Positions 12,355 to 22,847 of a stretch of DNA of 64,000 bases are shown here, piece after piece (the stretch's first letter is position 1; each line of letters starts with the position of its first letter). Source of the stretch: Ga0077555 sp031367895 (GTDB lineage: Bacteria > Pseudomonadota > Alphaproteobacteria > Rhizobiales > Hyphomicrobiaceae); the NCBI GenBank assembly GCA_031367895.1, contig JANLQP010000104.1, forward strand, positions 1 to 64,000, given 5' to 3'. The notes under the pieces were generated by a model. The model worked only from the letters and a program-made list of their open reading frames with translations. It had not been told where the DNA came from and ran no database searches. The translations under genes and the position numbers were made by a program.

Positions 12355-13104
12355 TCAGAGCATCTGTCCGCCGTCGACGCTGATCGTCTGCCCCGTAACC
12401 CAGCCTGCCGTGTCGCTGAGCAGGAAGGCAGCCACGCTCGCGATCTCTTCGGCCGTGCCCATGCGTCCCCACGGAATGCTCTTCAGCGTGCCTTCGTACA
12501 GTTTCGGATCGGTGGTCTTGCGCTGGTCCCAGACGCCGCCCGGAAACTCGATCGAGCCTGGCGCGATGGCATTGACGCGAATGCGCTTTGGCGACAACGT
12601 CAGCGCTTGGCTCTGTGTGTAGTTGATGATCGCGCATTTGACCGCAGCATAGGGGGCGCTGCGCACGGAAGCGGCATAGCCGGCGATCGATGAGATATTG
12701 AGGATCGAGCTGCCCTTGTTGCGTTCCAGATGCGGGATCGCAGCGTGCGATGCGCGCACTGTCGCCATCAAGTCGACGTTGAGCCCGGCCGCCCAACCCG
12801 CCTCGTCGTCCTTCATACCGAAGCCGGACGCATTGTTGACGAGAATGTCGATGCCGCCGAGCGCGGCTGCTGCAGCTCCGACATACTGCGTGACAGCGGG
12901 ACCGTTGCCGAGATCGCAAGCGGCCGTGTGCACTTTTCCACCATGCGCGGAGAGCGCTTTCTCGGCCTGCCCGAGACTCTCCGCGCCGCGCGCGCAGATC
13001 GACACGCTGGCACCGTCGCGTGCGAGCACCGTTGCAATCGCGAGGCCGATGCCGCGGCTGCCACCGCAAATGACGGCGCGTTTGCCCTTGAATGAAATCT
13101 GCAT
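12355..13104 (-). CDS. Short-chain dehydrogenase/reductase (SDR)
   Basis: A 249-residue classical SDR. It has the NAD(P)-binding GGSRGIG motif near residue 14, the NNAS motif, the catalytic Ser in NISSIAGY, and a YxxxK box (YAAVK). The C-terminus ends in TISVDGGQ, as in FabG-like oxidoreductases. It is followed by the NMT1-type receptor gene, probably co-transcribed, which suggests a shared imported substrate. Cofactor and substrate are not evident. Confidence 0.9.
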   Translation of the reverse strand: MQISFKGKRAVICGGSRGIGLAIATVLARDGASVSICARGAESLGQAEKALSAHGGKVHTAACDLGNGPAVTQYVGAAAAALGGIDILVNNASGFGMKDDEAGWAAGLNVDLMATVRASHAAIPHLERNKGSSILNISSIAGYAASVRSAPYAAVKCAIINYTQSQALTLSPKRIRVNAIAPGSIEFPGGVWDQRKTTDPKLYEGTLKSIPWGRMGTAEEIASVAAFLLSDTAGWVTGQTISVDGGQML

Positions 13105-13216
13105 GTCGGATCCTTCCCGTTCCGTTGGCGTTTCGGGGGGACCATGGCACCGCAAACTAGGGCTGACAATGCCGAATGGGCAGAGCTGGCGAACTGTCCG
13201 CGATGCCGAGCTGGCG

Positions 13217-16200
13217 CTACTTCTTCTGGCTCTTGCCATCCGTGGTGACGGTTCCGGACGACCAGCCGTCGCTGACCTCGGGCTCCGCTCGCGGCTTGGG
13301 AGCGCTCTTGCTCTTGCGGCGCAACTCAGTTGGCTGGCTGGCACGCACCTGCGGCACGGCCTCGGGGTTGGCGACGGGGTTCTCGGCACGCGGCGTGACG
13401 CGCGGATTGCTCGGTGTCATCTGCATCAGTTCGCGCGTGATGCCCGGCGTCAGCGCCGACAACGGATTGACGACAACCTGTGGATCGGATGTCGAGCCTT
13501 CAACCGCGAATGTGATCCCGAACACGCCTTCGCCGCGCGGGCCCGTCAGGATTGGTCCGAACAGCGGCAACTGACTGAAGAGGCGGTTGAGGCCGGACAG
13601 TGGCACGTAGGTTCCGCCGAGATGCATGCGCTTTGCACGGAAATCGACCTTGCCTTGCGCGCTCGCCCCGATCAGCGGTCCCTTCGCGAGGGCGCGGTGA
13701 ATGACGAGCTGCGAGTTGCCGATCGAGAAAGCACCGTCGAAGCTTTCGAAGTCGAACTGCTCGCGCACGACAGTGCGCCTGCCGCCGGGCGCGATGGATT
13801 TCATGGTCTGGGTGCCGTCCGGCGACTGTAGAACTTCGGCGATGATCGGATCGCCGAGGACCTTGAAGTTCTCGATCTGGATCTTGCCGCTCTTTTCGGC
13901 AGCGCCGCTGTTGTCTATGTTGACGCTGATATGGCCCTTGCCCCCGATCATGTTCGAATAGAGCCCGATCAGCTTCAGTGCTTGGCCGGTGTCGGGCGTA
14001 TCGACGATGAGCACCCTTGGCTGGCCGGGGGTGACCTGCATCATGGCGGTCAATGGCGCGCCGCCATCGAGCTTGCCTTTCAATTCGAGCGCCGTGAACA
14101 GACCTGCTCGCTTCTTGGCTTTCACTGTCAACTGCTTGAGCGAGGTATCGTTCGGGCCGAGTATCGTCGCGATTTCGGCGCTTACGTCGATGCCCGGCTT
14201 GCCCTTGCGCGGTGGCTTTGGCGGTTCCGTCTCGAACGAGAACAGCGAGCGGAAGAGATCGGCGCCATCGAAGGTCTTGCCGGTCGCCTTGATGTCCCAG
14301 ACGCGATCCGGACGCAGTGTCCCCTTGACCTCGAGATTGGTCACCACGTTCAACGAGAACTCGGGGAAATCGTAGGCACGCGCCTTGTTGTCCGGGCCGA
14401 TCGAAACCCAACCCTCGATGGCGATGTTCTCGCCGGAAATCTTGAAGTTCTGCAGCTCGATACCCTTGCCCTGGGCACCTTTGCCGACATCGAACTCGAG
14501 GCGCGCGGGACGGCCGACAGGTTTGCGCCACTGAACCTCGTCGAGCATCAGTGTTGCCGATGTCAGGTCGCCGATGACATGGACTCGCGCAGGCTCGTCG
14601 TTTGCGCCGCGCTCGATCGTGACCTCGAACGGTACTTCGCCCTGCACGAGCTCTTCGAGCTCGAGGCCAAACTGCGCGCGATCCGCGTTGTCCAGGCGCG
14701 CCGTAATGCGCAACGGCGGCTGGCGACCATCGGGTGTATTTGCGAACCATTGGCCGGAAACCTTGGCGATCACGCCGGCCAGCAGCATGTCGCCCTTCAA
14801 CTCGACGCCCTTCTCGTTCACGTCAATCGTCATCGTGGCGCCGCTGACATCGTGTGTCCCGATAATATCCTTGATGCGGCCGTCCGTGACGCGCGCTTTG
14901 CCCTCGATACGAGCATCGGCGAGCGTCACCGTGTCGTCGAGCGGAATTGCGACCTTGAACTGGGCCTCGACTTTGCCGTCGATGTTCGCCAGCGGCAGGC
15001 TCGGCTTGGCGATACCGAACTGGCCGCGCTCTATAAGATCGATCACGGCCGGCAGAGGGCCTTGCAGGCGCCCGGCGATCTCGGCAACCGGACGGGCCTG
15101 ATCGATGCCGATCAGCGTGATGCGTCCACCTTTCAAGGCGATCTTGCGGTTGGCTGCCGAAGTGATTGCCGCTTCCGGGATCGTCACCTCGACGCTCGCG
15201 CCTTCGACCCGGAGCAGCGCGCGTGGCACTTGGAGCGGCGGCAAGCCTTTGCGCAACTCGATCTCGAGATCGTTGGCCTCCAGCGAGACGGATATACGGC
15301 GATCACGGCCAGCCGCGCCGTTCGAAACGATGAACGCGCCGCCCTTCAATTGGCCCTTGATCAGGCTTTCCTGGATGCGCGCCCGGTGTTGCGGCGCGAG
15401 ATTGACCGGCCAGAACGCCCGCAACGTCTCGATCGAGGCGGCACCGATTCGGCCTTCGAGTGCCGTGTCGTCACCGATGCGGCCATTCATCGTCAGCTCT
15501 GCGCCGCCAGCCTTGATGGTGAACTCACTCAGTTCGATCGCATTGCCTGCGCCGCCCACACCACCACTGGCGCGAAACCGATCGATCGGAATCGCTGCGC
15601 CGCCGGCCGGCTTGAGGAATGATCCACCTGCGCCGCGAAGCTCGAACAGAAATGGCTTTGGTGCTGCCGCCGGCGCCGACGTGACGTGACCTTCGAACGC
15701 CAGCGCACCGCTGCCAGACACGACGTTGGCCGCTGCGATCTCGAGCCGGCGGGCCGCGCCGTCGAAGCGCAACGTCACCGTTGCCGTTTCAACAAGCAAT
15801 GGCGAACCATCGGGAAGCGTGACGTCGACCTTGCCCGCGCCGGCGGCAACGTCGATCTTGGCTTCGAGAATGTCGCCTTCCGGCGTCAACTCGATCACGG
15901 CTTCGCCTTTCAGAGGCGATTCGATGCCGGAAAAGCCGCTGATGCCAGGCAAAGCCATGGCCAGCTCGGCTGGAATCAAGCGGTCGAACTTGATGCTGAG
16001 CGGGATCGTTTTAGACTTCTGTCCTTCGTCGGCGCGGACGCTCAAGGTCCACGGCTCGCGCCCGGATTGAATGGTGGCATCAAGCGTCAGGCGGCTGCGC
16101 TTCTGGCGATGGGCGAGCCCGAGCCGCATCTCAGGCACCTGCCAAACATGGCGGCGGCCGCGATCGTCGAGAATGACGCTGGCGTCACGTAGGCCGATGG

Positions 16201-17026
16201 ATTCCAGGTGCGAGGCGACTTCGCCCGACTGCCGGCTGCGGGCCAGCATCTGCGCCAGTGACCGGGCGATATCGAAATGCGCGGCAGCAGTGCTCGTCGC
16301 GATCGGGGCTGTTTGCGTTGGCGATGGGCCCGGTGTGGCTGCCACAGTTGTCGATGGGGCGTGCGTCGCGTTTGGCGCAGCCGTAACGGTTGCGTCGGCT
16401 TTCGGCCCTTCGCTGATGCTGATCGAGATGTTGCCTTGCTCGTCGTGGGCGAGCAGCATGCGCGGCTCGATCAAGTCGATCCGCGCTGGCGCAATGCGGC
16501 CGGACCACATGGCCCGCCAGCTCAACTCGATGCCGGCGAAGGCCGCCATCGCCACTGGCACGTCCTGAGCATCGGCGACGCGGACCGATTTCAGGCGGAA
16601 TTCCAGTCCGCCGCGCGGAGAGAGATGCAACATCGCATCCTCGACCGTCACGATCAGGCCATGCAACTCGGCATTGAGCGCCCGCGTGATTGGATCGACC
16701 AGGAACGGAACCGTCAGCGGCGACGAAAGCAGTTTCAGATAAAGGAGGCCGCCGGCCACTAGGAGTAGGGGCACGACGACGGCAATGCAGCGGACGCAGA
16801 TGCCGAGCGGACGCAGGCAAAACGCCCAGAGAGGACCGCGCGCAGGCTGGGTCGAACGCTGCGGTATGCGTTTACCCGTTGCTAGGACACCGCCGGTTCT
16901 GGTCGGCGAATCCACAGGGCGCGCCGCCCGTGCGGCCGGATGCGCCGGCCCTGTTGGGGCAGGACGGCCACGGCTCTCGTTGCCATCGCCCGTTGACGTC
17001 GCCAAGTACCCCACCCTCGTATGCAA
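13217..17026 (-). CDS. Large AsmA-like protein (DUF3971 / AsmA C-terminal region)
   Basis: A protein of up to 1269 residues with one N-terminal membrane segment (about residues 77-96, CIAVVVPLLLVAGGLLYLKL) and a very long periplasmic part rich in beta-strand repeats. This is the layout of YhdP/AsmA-like proteins, which are thought to form bridges carrying lipid from the inner to the outer membrane. The C-terminal ~200 residues match the AsmA C-terminal region; the last ~60 are Pro/Lys/Ser-rich. The start is uncertain: the frame opens at a TTG (17026), and ~60 Pro/Arg-rich residues before the membrane segment look poorly conserved. It diverges from bcp. Confidence 0.8.
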   Translation of the reverse strand: MHTRVGYLATSTGDGNESRGRPAPTGPAHPAARAARPVDSPTRTGGVLATGKRIPQRSTQPARGPLWAFCLRPLGICVRCIAVVVPLLLVAGGLLYLKLLSSPLTVPFLVDPITRALNAELHGLIVTVEDAMLHLSPRGGLEFRLKSVRVADAQDVPVAMAAFAGIELSWRAMWSGRIAPARIDLIEPRMLLAHDEQGNISISISEGPKADATVTAAPNATHAPSTTVAATPGPSPTQTAPIATSTAAAHFDIARSLAQMLARSRQSGEVASHLESIGLRDASVILDDRGRRHVWQVPEMRLGLAHRQKRSRLTLDATIQSGREPWTLSVRADEGQKSKTIPLSIKFDRLIPAELAMALPGISGFSGIESPLKGEAVIELTPEGDILEAKIDVAAGAGKVDVTLPDGSPLLVETATVTLRFDGAARRLEIAAANVVSGSGALAFEGHVTSAPAAAPKPFLFELRGAGGSFLKPAGGAAIPIDRFRASGGVGGAGNAIELSEFTIKAGGAELTMNGRIGDDTALEGRIGAASIETLRAFWPVNLAPQHRARIQESLIKGQLKGGAFIVSNGAAGRDRRISVSLEANDLEIELRKGLPPLQVPRALLRVEGASVEVTIPEAAITSAANRKIALKGGRITLIGIDQARPVAEIAGRLQGPLPAVIDLIERGQFGIAKPSLPLANIDGKVEAQFKVAIPLDDTVTLADARIEGKARVTDGRIKDIIGTHDVSGATMTIDVNEKGVELKGDMLLAGVIAKVSGQWFANTPDGRQPPLRITARLDNADRAQFGLELEELVQGEVPFEVTIERGANDEPARVHVIGDLTSATLMLDEVQWRKPVGRPARLEFDVGKGAQGKGIELQNFKISGENIAIEGWVSIGPDNKARAYDFPEFSLNVVTNLEVKGTLRPDRVWDIKATGKTFDGADLFRSLFSFETEPPKPPRKGKPGIDVSAEIATILGPNDTSLKQLTVKAKKRAGLFTALELKGKLDGGAPLTAMMQVTPGQPRVLIVDTPDTGQALKLIGLYSNMIGGKGHISVNIDNSGAAEKSGKIQIENFKVLGDPIIAEVLQSPDGTQTMKSIAPGGRRTVVREQFDFESFDGAFSIGNSQLVIHRALAKGPLIGASAQGKVDFRAKRMHLGGTYVPLSGLNRLFSQLPLFGPILTGPRGEGVFGITFAVEGSTSDPQVVVNPLSALTPGITRELMQMTPSNPRVTPRAENPVANPEAVPQVRASQPTELRRKSKSAPKPRAEPEVSDGWSSGTVTTDGKSQKK

Positions 17027-17165
17027 TCGCAGCCGGCCCGGCTGCGCTCGACCGGGACTGAGCCATCCCTGGCTCTGAAATCACTGGTCAATCCGCCCCA
17101 CGCGAGCTTACGTAAAGCCTATGTGATCACACAATAGAGACGATAGGGACAAAAGGAAGGCGCAC

Positions 17166-17630
17166 ATGGTCGAAGAAGGCAAAATGGCACCCGATTTCGA
17201 TCTGCTGACGGATGCGGGCACGTCGATCAAGCTCTCGAAGCTGAAGGGCAAGCCTGTCGTGGTGTATTTTTACCCGAAGGACGATACCCCAGGTTGCACC
17301 AAGGAGGCGCAGGATTTCACCTGCCTCGCCGATCAGTTCAAAGGCGCGGGCATCGAGGTCATCGGCATCTCGCCGGACAGCGTCGCCGCACACGCGAAGT
17401 TCCGCAAGAAATACGACTTGAGCGTGCATCTGGCGGCGGATGAGGAAAAGGCAGCCGCCACGGCCTATGGCGTCTGGGTGGAAAAATCGATGTATGGCAA
17501 GACCTACATGGGCGTCGAGCGAGCGACGTTCCTGATCGACGGCAAGGGAAAGGTCGCCAAGGCCTGGCGCAAGGTGAAAGTGCCGGGGCACGCCGACGAA
17601 GTGTTGACTGCGGCCAAAGCCATCAAGTGA
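17166..17630 (+). CDS. bcp: Thioredoxin-dependent peroxiredoxin (BCP/PrxQ family)
   Basis: A 154-residue peroxiredoxin that reduces hydroperoxides in the cytosol. The peroxidatic Cys is C44 in the TPGCTKEA motif, and the neighbouring YPKDDTPG stretch is typical of BCP. The usual resolving Cys five residues later is Gln here (Q49); the only other cysteine is C53, nine residues on. It may therefore be an atypical two-Cys or a one-Cys enzyme. An AAGGAAGG site precedes the ATG. A DUF455 gene follows 13 bases downstream. Confidence 0.92.
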   Translation: MVEEGKMAPDFDLLTDAGTSIKLSKLKGKPVVVYFYPKDDTPGCTKEAQDFTCLADQFKGAGIEVIGISPDSVAAHAKFRKKYDLSVHLAADEEKAAATAYGVWVEKSMYGKTYMGVERATFLIDGKGKVAKAWRKVKVPGHADEVLTAAKAIK

Positions 17631-17643
17631 GGATTGATCGCAA

Positions 17644-18522
17644 GTGACCGGCGATCCGCGACCAACCCAATGGTTGCTTTTGCATTCGGGCGATCACGGG
17701 CCTCCGGCAGAAAGCCTGATTGCTGCCGCACGCCAGATCGTCATGACGCCTGATACGACCGCCAAGGTTCGGCTCGCGCACCAGACAGCGGACGCTTGGA
17801 ACGAGCGCCGCCTCTCGCTCGGCCCATTGAGCACGCGAGAGGAGATGCTGGAGCGGCCGGGGCGGCCAGACAAGCCGCTGCTGCTGCCGCCAAAAGCCAT
17901 GCCTCGCCGTTCCGCGCACGGCCTCGAAAACCGCATCGCGCTGCTCCATTCGTTGGCGCATATCGAGCTCAACGCCGTCGATATGACGTGGGACCTGATC
18001 GGCCGTTTCGCGCACGTCCCCATGCCGCGCGCCTACTACGACGATTGGGTGCGGGTCGGCGCCGAAGAAGCTTATCATTTCAAACTGTTGAGCGAGCGGC
18101 TTGCAGACTTCGGCGCGGCCTACGGTGATCATCCGGCGCATGACGGGCTCTGGCAGTCGGCGCAAGCTACGGGGGGCAGTCTGCTGGCCCGGCTGGCAGT
18201 GGTGCCACTCGTCCTCGAGGCGCGCGGACTGGACGTCAGCCCCTCGATCATCGCCAACCTGGAGTCGGCCGGCGACGAGAAATCCGCAGCCGTGCTCGGC
18301 ATTATTTATCGCGACGAGAAGCACCACGTTGCGTTCGGCGCCAAGTGGTTCCGCCACCTTTGCGAGCAAGAGGGCCGCGCACCCGAGCCGACGTTCCATG
18401 ACATGGTACGTCGGTATTTCCGCGGTCCCGTGAAGCCGCCATTCAACGACAAGGCACGCGCCGAAGCCGGCCTGACGCCAGGCTTCTACCGGCCGCTGGT
18501 CGCTGTCGGCCGCGTGAAATGA
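17644..18522 (+). CDS. DUF455 family ferritin-like protein
   Basis: A 292-residue protein of the DUF455 family, predicted to have a ferritin-like four-helix fold that binds two metal ions. Candidate ligands are seen in AHIELNAVD, GAEEAYHF and YRDEKHHVAFG, which carry the E and ExxH pattern of such sites. No activity has been settled for the family. It starts with GTG 13 bases after bcp with GAGG upstream, so the two are probably co-transcribed, in line with a link to oxidative metabolism. I am sure of the family, not the function. Confidence 0.83.
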   Translation: MTGDPRPTQWLLLHSGDHGPPAESLIAAARQIVMTPDTTAKVRLAHQTADAWNERRLSLGPLSTREEMLERPGRPDKPLLLPPKAMPRRSAHGLENRIALLHSLAHIELNAVDMTWDLIGRFAHVPMPRAYYDDWVRVGAEEAYHFKLLSERLADFGAAYGDHPAHDGLWQSAQATGGSLLARLAVVPLVLEARGLDVSPSIIANLESAGDEKSAAVLGIIYRDEKHHVAFGAKWFRHLCEQEGRAPEPTFHDMVRRYFRGPVKPPFNDKARAEAGLTPGFYRPLVAVGRVK

Positions 18523-18609
18523 GTGCTGCAATGCGGCGCGTTGTCGACGCCTGCCTGCCCGATTAATGGTGTCGCCATATCGTGTTCAGATCAGCAGCCG
18601 AGGTGACAC

Positions 18610-19581
18610 ATGCGTCGTCGTGACTTTCTGGGACTGGCCGGCGCCTCACTTGCTGCAGGCCTTCCGAACCCGGCCCTCGCGCAAGGCGCCAAATGGCCCG
18701 AGCGGACCGTCAAATTCGTCCTCCCCTATGCTCCTGGTGGTGCCACAGACTTGATCGGGCGGCCCTGGGCCGACAAGCTGACACAGGCCTTCGGGCAGCA
18801 ATTCGTGATCGAAAACCGGGGTGGCGCCTCCGGCGTGATCGGCACCGAAGCAGTCGCGAAATCGGCCCCTGACGGCTACACGTTCCTGCTGACGCCGAAC
18901 GCGCCGCTCTCGGTCCAGACGCAACTGCGCAAGCTCTCCTACGACGCCTTCAAAAGCTTCGCGCCGGTCGGCCGCGTCGGCGATCTGATCAGCGGTTTCG
19001 CCATCCATCCGGCGGTCGGCGTCTCGACGTTCGCGGAGATGATCGATTACGCCAAGAAAAATCCCGGCAAGCTGGCCTATGGCTCGGCTGGCAATGGCAC
19101 CAACTCGCACCTTCGGCTGGAGACCCTGAAAGCTGCAGCGGGCCTCGATATCCTGCACGTGCCCTATCGCGGCAATGCCGACGCGCTGAACGATCTCCTC
19201 GCCAACAACGTGCAGATGATGAACGAGATCAATCCGATGCCACACGTGAAGGCTGGCAAGCTGAAGCTGCTCGACATCAGCTACCCCGAGCGGCATCCGG
19301 ATTTCCCGGGCGTACCAACGCTTTGGGAGGTCGGCTATGGCGAAACCTATATTCCGAGCTGGTATGCAATTTGGGCGCCGGCCGGCACTCCCCAAGCAAT
19401 AATTGACATGCTCAACGCCAAGATGATCGAAATCGCCAAGACACCGGAGATGAAGGCCCAGTTGCTGGCCATCAACGTTGCGCTCAAGCCACAAACTGCC
19501 GACGAGATGGGCGAGCACCTGGTGAAGGACTACGAGCGGATCGGCGCGCTCTTGAAGCGGATCGAGATCAAGATCGAATAG
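18610..19581 (+). CDS. Bug/TctC-family tripartite tricarboxylate receptor
   Basis: A 323-residue periplasmic solute receptor of the Bug family. It has a twin-arginine-like signal (MRRRDFLGLAGASLAAG), then the family block KFVLPYAPGGATDLIGR and IENRGGASGVIGTEAVAKS. Such proteins capture carboxylates and often work with TctA/TctB permeases, but none is adjacent here. Orphan Bug receptors are common in Rhizobiales and Betaproteobacteria. The ligand is unknown. Confidence 0.9.
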   Translation: MRRRDFLGLAGASLAAGLPNPALAQGAKWPERTVKFVLPYAPGGATDLIGRPWADKLTQAFGQQFVIENRGGASGVIGTEAVAKSAPDGYTFLLTPNAPLSVQTQLRKLSYDAFKSFAPVGRVGDLISGFAIHPAVGVSTFAEMIDYAKKNPGKLAYGSAGNGTNSHLRLETLKAAAGLDILHVPYRGNADALNDLLANNVQMMNEINPMPHVKAGKLKLLDISYPERHPDFPGVPTLWEVGYGETYIPSWYAIWAPAGTPQAIIDMLNAKMIEIAKTPEMKAQLLAINVALKPQTADEMGEHLVKDYERIGALLKRIEIKIE

Positions 19582-19688
19582 GCAGTGCAGGCGGTTACAG
19601 GGAACAGGGGTGACAGGTTACGCCTCCGCGTCCCGTACTTCCCCGCCACCTGGAACCTGTCAGCATCTTCCCCTCCTCCTGCACTGCC
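19581..19688. repeat. Nested inverted-repeat element before the atp operon
   Basis: A 108-base element bounded by an 11-bp perfect inverted repeat, GGCAGTGCAGG (19581-19591) and CCTGCACTGCC (19678-19688). A second perfect pair lies inside it, TGACAGGTT (19611-19619) with AACCTGTCA (19654-19662). It begins at the stop codon of the Bug gene and could act as its terminator, or be a small mobile palindromic element. The remaining 260 bases up to atpH (19689-19948) must hold the atp promoter, but I see no convincing -35/-10 pair. Confidence 0.6.
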
Positions 19689-19948
19689 TTCTGCGGCATC
19701 CCGCCATCCGTGCGCCGGGTTGAACCCCTGCCGAGCACGTGCTAAGTGGTCCACCGTCTTTACAAGGTGCCGCTGCCGCTCGTCGGTGTGCCGGCCCTTT
19801 GATGTTGAACCTCCCTCCAATTGGGTGCCCGCACGGGCTTCCAGCAAGGGGCTGACCTGATGGCCTGATGCCGAAGTGGGCATCCGCGGCTAAAGGGCAC
19901 CGGCCGGGTTTCCTTGCGAAATGGGGCATTTGGCGAGAGCGCGAGCAC

Positions 19949-20511
19949 GTGGCGAACGACGATCCAATCATGGCGAGCGTGCCGGGCAGATATGCCTCGG
20001 CGCTGTTTGATCTCGCGAACGACGAGCGCAAGCTGGTCGACGTCGAAGGCGATATGATCCGCGTGCAACAGCTGCTGGATGCCAATCCGGATCTGGTGCG
20101 CATGGTGCGAAGCCCGGTGTTCTCAGCGGACGAGCAAGGCAAAGCGATCACCGCGATTGCCGCCAAGGCTGGGCTCGGCCCGCTGACGGTCAACTTCCTC
20201 AAGCTGCTGGCGCGCAATCGTCGCCTGTTTGCCCTTGCAGACATCGTCAAGGCCTTCCGCGGCATCACCGCGCGCCACCGCGGCGAAGTGATCGCCGAGG
20301 TGACGTCGGCACACCCGCTGACGGAAGCGCAGGCAAACGCGCTCACCGACACGCTGACCGGCACCGCCGGCGGCAAGAAAGTCCAGATCACCACGAAGGT
20401 CGACCCGGCATTGCTCGGCGGCCTGACCGTGAAGATGGGCAGCCGTCTCATCGACAGCTCGCTCCGCACCAAGCTCAACAGCCTCAAGATGCGCATGAAA
20501 GAGGTCCGCTG

Positions 20512-20512
<1 letters not shown>
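19949..20512 (+). CDS. atpH: ATP synthase F1 delta subunit
   Basis: A 187-residue delta subunit (OSCP) that connects F1 to the peripheral stalk of F0. I place the start at the GTG at 19949 because the resulting N-terminus (VANDDPIMASVPGRYASALF) matches alphaproteobacterial homologues and GAGAG lies upstream; ATG 19970 is the alternative. It is the first gene of the F1 operon, and its stop overlaps the atpA start (TGATG), implying coupled translation. Confidence 0.94.
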
Positions 20513-22041
<1,529 letters not shown>

Positions 22042-22053
22042 AAGTAGTTGCTA

Positions 22054-22179
22054 TTGCCAACATCGACGATACTCAAGTGGGCTGCGCTGTTGTTGGTTCT
22101 GGTCGTCATGGTTGCTTCTGGCGGATTGGCCTACACACGGTATGAATGGCGGCAATACCAGGTTACGACGGCGGCTTAG
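22054..22179 (+). CDS. Possible tiny single-pass membrane protein
   Basis: A 41-residue frame beginning at a TTG just after atpA, with a clear hydrophobic segment (WAALLLVLVVMVASGGLAY) flanked by basic and aromatic residues (TRYEWRQYQ). No good ribosome site is seen and only TTG starts are available, so it may be a remnant or a chance frame. It is listed because the hydrophobic pattern is unusually clean for non-coding DNA. I recognise no relative. Confidence 0.3.
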   Translation: MPTSTILKWAALLLVLVVMVASGGLAYTRYEWRQYQVTTAA

Positions 22180-22314
22180 CGGGCGGCCTCGACCCAAGCA
22201 TGGGATGCTGGGTCAGACTTCCGAGTGGTGGAATGGAGCGCATTGACCCCCGCGCGGCGAAATGAGATCACACGCTCGACTAGGTTGCTACGCAGAGAAT
22301 AAGCGAGAAGTGCA

Positions 22315-22533
22315 ATGGACGTTGAACTCATCAGCGATCAGAAAGGGAAGCTTCAGGACCTTGTGGGATCTACGCGGTCCATTGGCCCCGACGGACCGAC
22401 CTACCAGGTCCTTCGTATCATCGACGAAACACGCGCCCTTATCTCTATTCTCGAGGCCGAGCGTCAGGTCGAGTACGACATCGCGGACATCCTGAAAGAT
22501 CCTGGACCCGACGCGGCTTGGAAAAATCGCTGA
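22315..22533 (+). CDS. VapX-like antitoxin candidate (DUF5397-like), copy 1
   Basis: A 72-residue protein with the core RSIGPDGPTYQVLRIIDE and VEYDIADILKDP, resembling the small DUF5397-type proteins encoded before vapD genes. The same pattern is in the protein at 23778-24020 (RRFGPFGPAYEV and LDYAQAEYLADP), so the two are paralogues. GAGAAG precedes the ATG. Its stop overlaps the start of the VapD gene (TGATG), the usual coupling of antitoxin and toxin. The antitoxin role is inferred from position and family resemblance. Confidence 0.65.
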   Translation: MDVELISDQKGKLQDLVGSTRSIGPDGPTYQVLRIIDETRALISILEAERQVEYDIADILKDPGPDAAWKNR

Positions 22534-22820
22534 TGTTTGGGCTGGCGTTCGATCTCGACACAGTGGCCGCAAAACGAAATCATCCCCGCGGGTCGTCGGC
22601 GCAGGCATACACAGACATCAGGATGACGCTGGCCCCCTATGGGTTCGAACGCATTCAGGGCAGCACGTATGCAGCGAGCCATGAAGATCATGGCAAGCTC
22701 TTTCTCGCGCTGACTGCCCTGCGAAATTTGACTTGGCTCGGTACCAGCTTGCACAACGTCCGGGTGTCCCGGATGGAACAGGGAACGGACTTCACCGAAA
22801 TCATGAAGTCTCCACGTTAA
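22533..22820 (+). CDS. VapD-family endoribonuclease-like protein, copy 1
   Basis: A 95-residue protein of the VapD family, small Cas2-like ferredoxin-fold proteins; the characterised Helicobacter member cleaves RNA. The first strand keeps the conserved Asp (LAFDL, D7), and the GFERIQGS motif is intact. The VRDIR-type motif of relatives reads HNVRV here, so a second conserved Asp is replaced by Asn. The ATG overlaps the stop of the upstream antitoxin-like gene. It sits inside the F1 operon between atpA and atpG, which is highly unusual. Confidence 0.78.
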   Translation: MFGLAFDLDTVAAKRNHPRGSSAQAYTDIRMTLAPYGFERIQGSTYAASHEDHGKLFLALTALRNLTWLGTSLHNVRVSRMEQGTDFTEIMKSPR

Positions 22821-22847
22821 CGAAAAAGACGCGCAGGATTCAAATCG

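Noticed and set aside
13931..15622. A 563-codon plus-strand frame opposite the AsmA-like gene
   Set aside because: Arg/Asp/Leu-rich shadow translation; the minus-strand protein has family features and a membrane segment, this one has none.
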